A stretch of DNA of 64,000 bases from Novosphingobium sp. PhB165. GTDB lineage: Bacteria > Pseudomonadota > Alphaproteobacteria > Sphingomonadales > Sphingomonadaceae. The notes beneath the pieces are model-generated. The model was not told where the DNA came from, did no database searches, and saw only the letters and a list, made by a program, of their open reading frames with translations. Of the stretch, positions 60,486 to 64,000 are shown one piece after another (the stretch's first letter is position 1; the number at the start of each line of letters is the position of its first letter). The DNA lies in NCBI RefSeq assembly GCF_004341845.1, contig NZ_SLVB01000006.1, forward strand, positions 374,071 to 438,070, read 5' to 3'. Made by a program: the position numbers and the translations under genes.

Positions 60486-61396
60486 TGGCACGTCTGGAAA
60501 CCCAACCCGTTATCCTCGCCGGAGAGGGCTGGGACGATTACGGCCTTGTCGATTCGGGCCACGGCCGCAAGCTGGAACGCTACGGCGACTACCGCTTCGT
60601 GCGCCCCGAACCGCAGGCGATGTGGACCCCGCGCCTTGAAAACTGGGACGCGCACGGTGAATTCGTGCCCGGCTCGGACGAAGATGGTGGCGGCCGCTGG
60701 CAGTTCGACAAGCCGGTGCCGCGCGATGGCTGGCCCTTGGCTTGGAACGAGGTCAGCTTCACCGCGCAGTGCACGCCGTTCCGCCATCTCGGCTTCTTCC
60801 CGGACATGGCGCCGGTGTGGGACTGGATGCGCGAAATGCTCGCCGGCCGGGACGATGCCAATACGCTGAACCTGTTCGGCTATACCGGCGTCGGCACGCT
60901 TGCGCTTTCGGCGCATGGTCCGGTGACGCATGTCGATGCCTCGAAGAAATCGGTCGGTCAGGCGCGTGAGAACGCGGCGCTGGCGGGGCTGGAGGATCGC
61001 CCGGTCCGCTGGCTGATCGACGATGCCGCCAAGTTCACCGCGCGCGAAGTACGCCGGGGCAAGCGGTATGACGGCATCATCCTCGATCCGCCGAAGTTCG
61101 GTCGCGGGCCGACTGGCGAAACGTGGCGTCTGGAAGAGAACCTGCCCGGCCTGCTTGCCGATTGCCGCCAGCTTCTGGATGGCGAAAGCAAGTTCCTGTT
61201 CCTCACCGTCTACGCGGTGCGCATGTCGTCGCTCGCGCTGGCCGGACTGATGGAAGAACTGTTCCGTGATCTGCCCGGAACCATCGAACATGGCGACCTT
61301 TTGGTGCGTGAAGACATCCTTCGACAGGCTCAGGATGAGCGGGAAGGCCGCCTGCTGCCGACAGCAATCTTCGCACGCTGGCGGAATAACGGCTAA
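60485..61396 (+). CDS. SAM-dependent methyltransferase (RlmI/RlmK-like)
   Basis: A product of 303 residues. NLFGYTGVGTLALSAHG binds SAM; LDPPKFGRGP is the catalytic-type DPPKF motif of 23S rRNA methyltransferases of the RlmI/RlmK group. Just before the C-terminus, the segment ILRQAQDERE is encoded by a dispersed repeat element inserted in frame, so the C-terminal region is unusual for the family. Confidence 0.87.
   Translation: MARLETQPVILAGEGWDDYGLVDSGHGRKLERYGDYRFVRPEPQAMWTPRLENWDAHGEFVPGSDEDGGGRWQFDKPVPRDGWPLAWNEVSFTAQCTPFRHLGFFPDMAPVWDWMREMLAGRDDANTLNLFGYTGVGTLALSAHGPVTHVDASKKSVGQARENAALAGLEDRPVRWLIDDAAKFTAREVRRGKRYDGIILDPPKFGRGPTGETWRLEENLPGLLADCRQLLDGESKFLFLTVYAVRMSSLALAGLMEELFRDLPGTIEHGDLLVREDILRQAQDEREGRLLPTAIFARWRNNG
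61316..61347 (+). repeat. Dispersed repeat element inside a coding sequence
   Basis: The stretch contains CCTTCGACAGGCTCAGGATG followed by AGCGGG, a sequence type that is widespread between genes in sphingomonads. Here it lies within the methyltransferase gene and keeps the frame, encoding about ten residues between LLVRED and GRLLPTAIFARW. Confidence 0.7.
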
Positions 61397-61407
61397 AGCC
61401 CGCCGCC

Positions 61408-61788
61408 ATGACCCCCATCACCGATTCGCTCATCCTCGAAGTCGCCGATTTCGAACACGACGTTCTCACCGGGATCTACTCGGAAGAGACCGGGAAGCCG
61501 CAGCCGCTGCGCTTCACCATCCAGGTCTCGATGAAGCCGATCGACCGCTACACGCCCGATACACCGCTCACCGAGAGCAAGAACTACATGGACCTAAAGT
61601 TCGCGGCCAGCGATGCGCTGCCGCAGGGCGTCCATTTCAAGCTGATCGAGGCCGTGGCCGATCACGTCTGCGAAACGCTGTTCCTGCAGGACGCGCGGAT
61701 CGAGGCGGTGACGGTGAAGATCGTCAAGCTTGCCATCGCCGAAGCGGGCGAGAAGATCGGCATCACGCTCACCCGGCAGCGCCGCTGA
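61408..61788 (+). CDS. folB: Dihydroneopterin aldolase
   Basis: A product of 126 residues with VADFEHDVLTGIYSEETGKP followed by PLRFTIQVSM and LTESKNYMDLKF, the FolB strand pattern. It cleaves dihydroneopterin in folate synthesis. Nearby genes are not folate genes, so this is assigned from its own motifs. Confidence 0.87.
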   Translation: MTPITDSLILEVADFEHDVLTGIYSEETGKPQPLRFTIQVSMKPIDRYTPDTPLTESKNYMDLKFAASDALPQGVHFKLIEAVADHVCETLFLQDARIEAVTVKIVKLAIAEAGEKIGITLTRQRR

Positions 61789-61791
61789 GCC

Positions 61792-62118
61792 ATGATCCTG
61801 CGTGTCGGTCCACTGGCGGAAAACCCGCTCGATGCCGCCGCGCAGTTCCATGCCGATGTTCTGCCCCGGGCGCGCGCCATGCTTGCGGCGGGCTCGGCAC
61901 TCACTCTGGTCTTCGCACCTGCCGATCACACCCATCGCGGTTGGCGGCTGGCGGCGGTGCAGGGACTGTCCCGCGATCATGCGCCGCTGCGGGTCAATGC
62001 ACTGGAAAGCGACGAGGACGTCGCAATTGCCGCCGCCGCGGCCTATTTGTCTGCGGCGGAAGGCATAACCGGCCAATTGTTGCAGCTGGATGGAACCGGC
62101 GCCGGGGCAATGCTATAG
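61792..62118 (+). CDS. Small Rossmann-like protein
   Basis: A product of 108 residues resembling a truncated short-chain dehydrogenase end (VNALESDEDVAIAAAAAYLS, then GITGQLLQLDGTGAG). It lacks the N-terminal nucleotide-binding motif and the catalytic Tyr. Starts 4 bases after folB; function unknown. Confidence 0.6.
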   Translation: MILRVGPLAENPLDAAAQFHADVLPRARAMLAAGSALTLVFAPADHTHRGWRLAAVQGLSRDHAPLRVNALESDEDVAIAAAAAYLSAAEGITGQLLQLDGTGAGAML

Positions 62119-62125
62119 CAAGGGC

Positions 62126-63130
62126 ATGAGCGCGCGAACGCCCCTAGTCGATCAGTTCCGCCGCCGCATTACCTACTTGCGGCTTTCGGTGACCGACAGG
62201 TGCGACCTCCGTTGTGCCTACTGCATGCCGGAGCGCATGACCTTCCTGCCCCGGAAGGATGTGCTGACGCTCGACGAGCTTCACAAATTGGCGCTCGGCT
62301 TCATTGCCCGGGGCGTGACCAAGCTGCGCCTGACCGGCGGCGAACCGCTGGTTCGGCGCGATATGATCGAACTGGTCCGCGCTGTCGGTCGCAAGCTTGG
62401 GGACGGGCTGGAGGAACTGACGCTCACCACCAACGGCACGCACCTCGCGCGGTTTGCGGACGATCTCGCCGATGCCGGGGTGCGCCGGATCAACGTCTCG
62501 CTCGATACGCTCGACCGCGCGACTTTCACGCGTATCACCCACCGCGATTCGCTGCCCGATGTGCTGGAAGGGCTGGCCGCGGCGAAAGCGGCCGGGCTGG
62601 CGGTCAAGCTCAACACCGTCGCCCTGCGGGGGGTGAATGAGCATGAGCTTCCCGAAATCGTGGCTTGGGCCCACGCGCAAGGCTTCGATTCCACGCTGAT
62701 CGAGGTCATGCCGCTCGGCGAGGTGGAGGAAGACCGCTTCGACCACTACCTGCCGCTCCCCCAAGTGCGCGCGGATCTGGAACGGCGCTGGACGCTGACG
62801 CCCAGCGCGCACCGTACCGGCGGCCCGGCCCGCTATTTCGATGTGGCGGAGACGGGCGGACGGCTGGGGCTGATAACCCCGCTTACCGAGAATTTCTGCG
62901 AAGATTGCAACCGCATCCGCGTGACCGCCACGGGCCAGCTCTACGCCTGCCTCGGCGGCAACGAGCGCGTCGATCTGCGCGCGGCGCTGCGGGGTGAGAA
63001 CCCGGAAGCCGCGCTCGACGCCGGGCTCGACATGGCGATGCGCATCAAGCCCGAGCGGCACCATTTCGCTATCGAGGGGCATGGCGCCGCGCCCGCCCTG
63101 GCACGCCACATGTCGATGACCGGGGGCTGA
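62126..63130 (+). CDS. moaA: GTP 3',8-cyclase (molybdopterin synthesis)
   Basis: A product of 334 residues. The radical-SAM cluster is C26-x3-C30-x2-C33 in TDRCDLRCAYCMP; the C-terminal cluster is in ENFCEDCNRIRVTATGQLYACLG-type spacing, binding the GTP substrate. It makes the first intermediate of the molybdenum cofactor. Start ATG 62126; ATG 62090 would overlap the previous gene. Confidence 0.97.
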   Translation: MSARTPLVDQFRRRITYLRLSVTDRCDLRCAYCMPERMTFLPRKDVLTLDELHKLALGFIARGVTKLRLTGGEPLVRRDMIELVRAVGRKLGDGLEELTLTTNGTHLARFADDLADAGVRRINVSLDTLDRATFTRITHRDSLPDVLEGLAAAKAAGLAVKLNTVALRGVNEHELPEIVAWAHAQGFDSTLIEVMPLGEVEEDRFDHYLPLPQVRADLERRWTLTPSAHRTGGPARYFDVAETGGRLGLITPLTENFCEDCNRIRVTATGQLYACLGGNERVDLRAALRGENPEAALDAGLDMAMRIKPERHHFAIEGHGAAPALARHMSMTGG

Positions 63131-63132
63131 GG

Positions 63133-63393
63133 ATGCGGGCCAAGCTGGTGTTTCTTGGCCGTCTGGAGGACGTGGCGGGGCGCGCGGGTGAGGATATCGC
63201 CGCCAGTGCGCCGCTCGATTGGTACGATGTGATCGGCTGGCTGGGCGGGCATTTTCCTCCCGAACTGGCCGATGCGGTCGTCAGCGAAAAGGTGAGGGTG
63301 GCAATCAACGGCGCGCTTGTGGCGGACAAGTACGAACTTGTTCTGGCCGATGGCGATGAACTTGCATTTCTGCCCCCCGTTTCCGGAGGCTGA
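63133..63393 (+). CDS. moaD: Molybdopterin synthase small subunit
   Basis: A product of 86 residues with a ubiquitin-like fold, ending in the essential GG (LPPVSGG), which is activated and carries sulfur. Two bases after moaA. Confidence 0.95.
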   Translation: MRAKLVFLGRLEDVAGRAGEDIAASAPLDWYDVIGWLGGHFPPELADAVVSEKVRVAINGALVADKYELVLADGDELAFLPPVSGG

Positions 63394-63394
63394 G

Positions 63395-63841
63395 GTGGGC
63401 AACGACGTTCGCCTGCTCGCCGCCGCTTTCGATCCCGCAGCCCTGCTCGGCGCCTTCACGGCGGAGCTGCCGCACGCCGGCGGCGTGGTCAGCTTTCTAG
63501 GGCAAGTACGCGCCGGCGAAGGGGTGGAGGCGCTGGAACTGCGGCACTACGAACCGCTGACGCTGCCGGCGATGTGCGATCTTGCCAAACGCGTACGCGG
63601 GCGCTGGGATCTCGACGGGCTGCTGATCGTCCACCGCAGCGGGACGATGATGCCGGGCGAGCCGATCGTGCTGGTCGCCGCCGCAGCGCGCCACCGCCGC
63701 GACGCTTTCGCCGCGGCGGATTACGCGATGGACCACCTCAAGAGCGAATCGTGGTTCTGGAAGCGCGAGCGGCGCGACGGCCAATGGCACTGGATCGAGC
63801 CGCGCGAGCAGGATTTCGAGGATATTGCCCGCTGGGGGTGA
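63395..63841 (+). CDS. moaE: Molybdopterin synthase catalytic subunit
   Basis: A product of 148 residues. VVSFLGQVRAG, LRHYEPLTLPAM, LIVHRSGTMMPGEPIVLVAA and SWFWKRE are MoaE motifs, the last with the catalytic Lys. GTG 63395 has GGAGG 6 bases upstream; an earlier in-frame ATG lies inside moaD. Confidence 0.95.
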   Translation: MGNDVRLLAAAFDPAALLGAFTAELPHAGGVVSFLGQVRAGEGVEALELRHYEPLTLPAMCDLAKRVRGRWDLDGLLIVHRSGTMMPGEPIVLVAAAARHRRDAFAAADYAMDHLKSESWFWKRERRDGQWHWIEPREQDFEDIARWG

Positions 63842-63862
63842 CCGGCGGGCAGGAGCTTGATC

Positions 63863-64000
63863 TCAGGTGCCAAGTCGCGCGTTGAGTCGCGAGACCACTT
63901 CGTCCTGCGCGGTTACCGACGCCTGCACTTCGTCGCGAGCCGCGGCGATGCTCTTGGTGGTGGGCGATTCTTCGTTGGGCGAGGCGTCGCGGGCGGTTGC
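63863..64000 (-). CDS. C-terminal end of an unknown leftward gene (partial)
   Basis: Frame open from the right edge to a TGA at 63863, 45 residues visible: SPTTKSIAAARDEVQASVTA, then QDEVVSRLNARLGT. The helical, charged ending suggests a coiled coil. Convergent with moaE. The family cannot be judged from this part. Confidence 0.6.
   Translation of the reverse strand, partial: ATARDASPNEESPTTKSIAAARDEVQASVTAQDEVVSRLNARLGT

Overview
The window looks like a high-GC alphaproteobacterial chromosome, most probably a sphingomonad (order Sphingomonadales, Novosphingobium-like). This rests on the cox operon order coxB-ctaD-ctaB-small membrane protein-ctaG-coxC-SURF1-thrC, on the argH / small lipoprotein / lysA block, and on short hairpin repeats (CCCCGC-GAAG-GCGGGG and a TTCGACAGGCTCAGGATGAG-type element) that recur in such genomes. 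The genus is an inference from gene content, not a computed placement.

Positions 1 to about 25,220 are a tailed-phage prophage whose left end lies outside the window. It sits against the 3' end of an intact tRNA-Val(UAC) at 25,224-25,299, with a tyrosine integrase beside the tRNA. Leftward genes (16,694 down to 1) run from small DNA-binding proteins and a replication/recombination block (LexA-like winged helix, a protein with a DnaA domain IV, RusA resolvase, a DUF1376 protein) to HNH endonuclease, small and large terminase, prohead protease, HK97-fold capsid, portal and head-tail joining proteins. A RelE/HigB-type toxin-antitoxin pair (9,471-10,179) is inserted on the opposite strand. Rightward genes (16,785-25,196) comprise the likely repressor, a secreted protein, a chain of very small overlapping ORFs, a cupin-like protein, a large cytosine-C5 DNA methyltransferase with repeats in its recognition region, an ASCH-like protein, two zinc-ribbon-like proteins and the integrase. 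Five copies of a 17-bp operator-like sequence (consensus GCGGGTAATTACACGCA) lie in the two intergenic spaces that flank the repressor/secreted-protein block. They look like the lysogeny switch.

Positions 25,300 to about 28,900 hold a sparse stretch, a class A penicillin-binding protein and a 3-methyladenine DNA glycosylase. From 28,893 to 38,835 there is a catabolic island made of two divergent groups: leftward SnoaL-like protein, DoxX protein, Baeyer-Villiger monooxygenase and SDR dehydrogenase; rightward beta-propeller (gluconolactonase/NHL-like), EthD protein, MFS transporter, Rieske oxygenase and a VOC-family protein. Together they could hydroxylate an alicyclic or aromatic substrate, oxidise the alcohol to a ketone, insert oxygen to give a lactone and open it. 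The substrate is not evident and no regulator is encoded in the island.

From 39,049 to 64,000 the genes are mostly housekeeping: an Hsp70-like protein, TlpA-like lipoprotein, argH, lptM-like lipoprotein, lysA, a siroheme-type dehydrogenase, three coupled unknown genes, then leftward pyrE and pdxJ-acpS-lepB-permease-ruvX, the rightward cytochrome c oxidase operon, thrC, an RNA-methyltransferase-like gene, folB, a small Rossmann-like protein, and moaA-moaD-moaE. The last 138 bases carry the end of a leftward gene.
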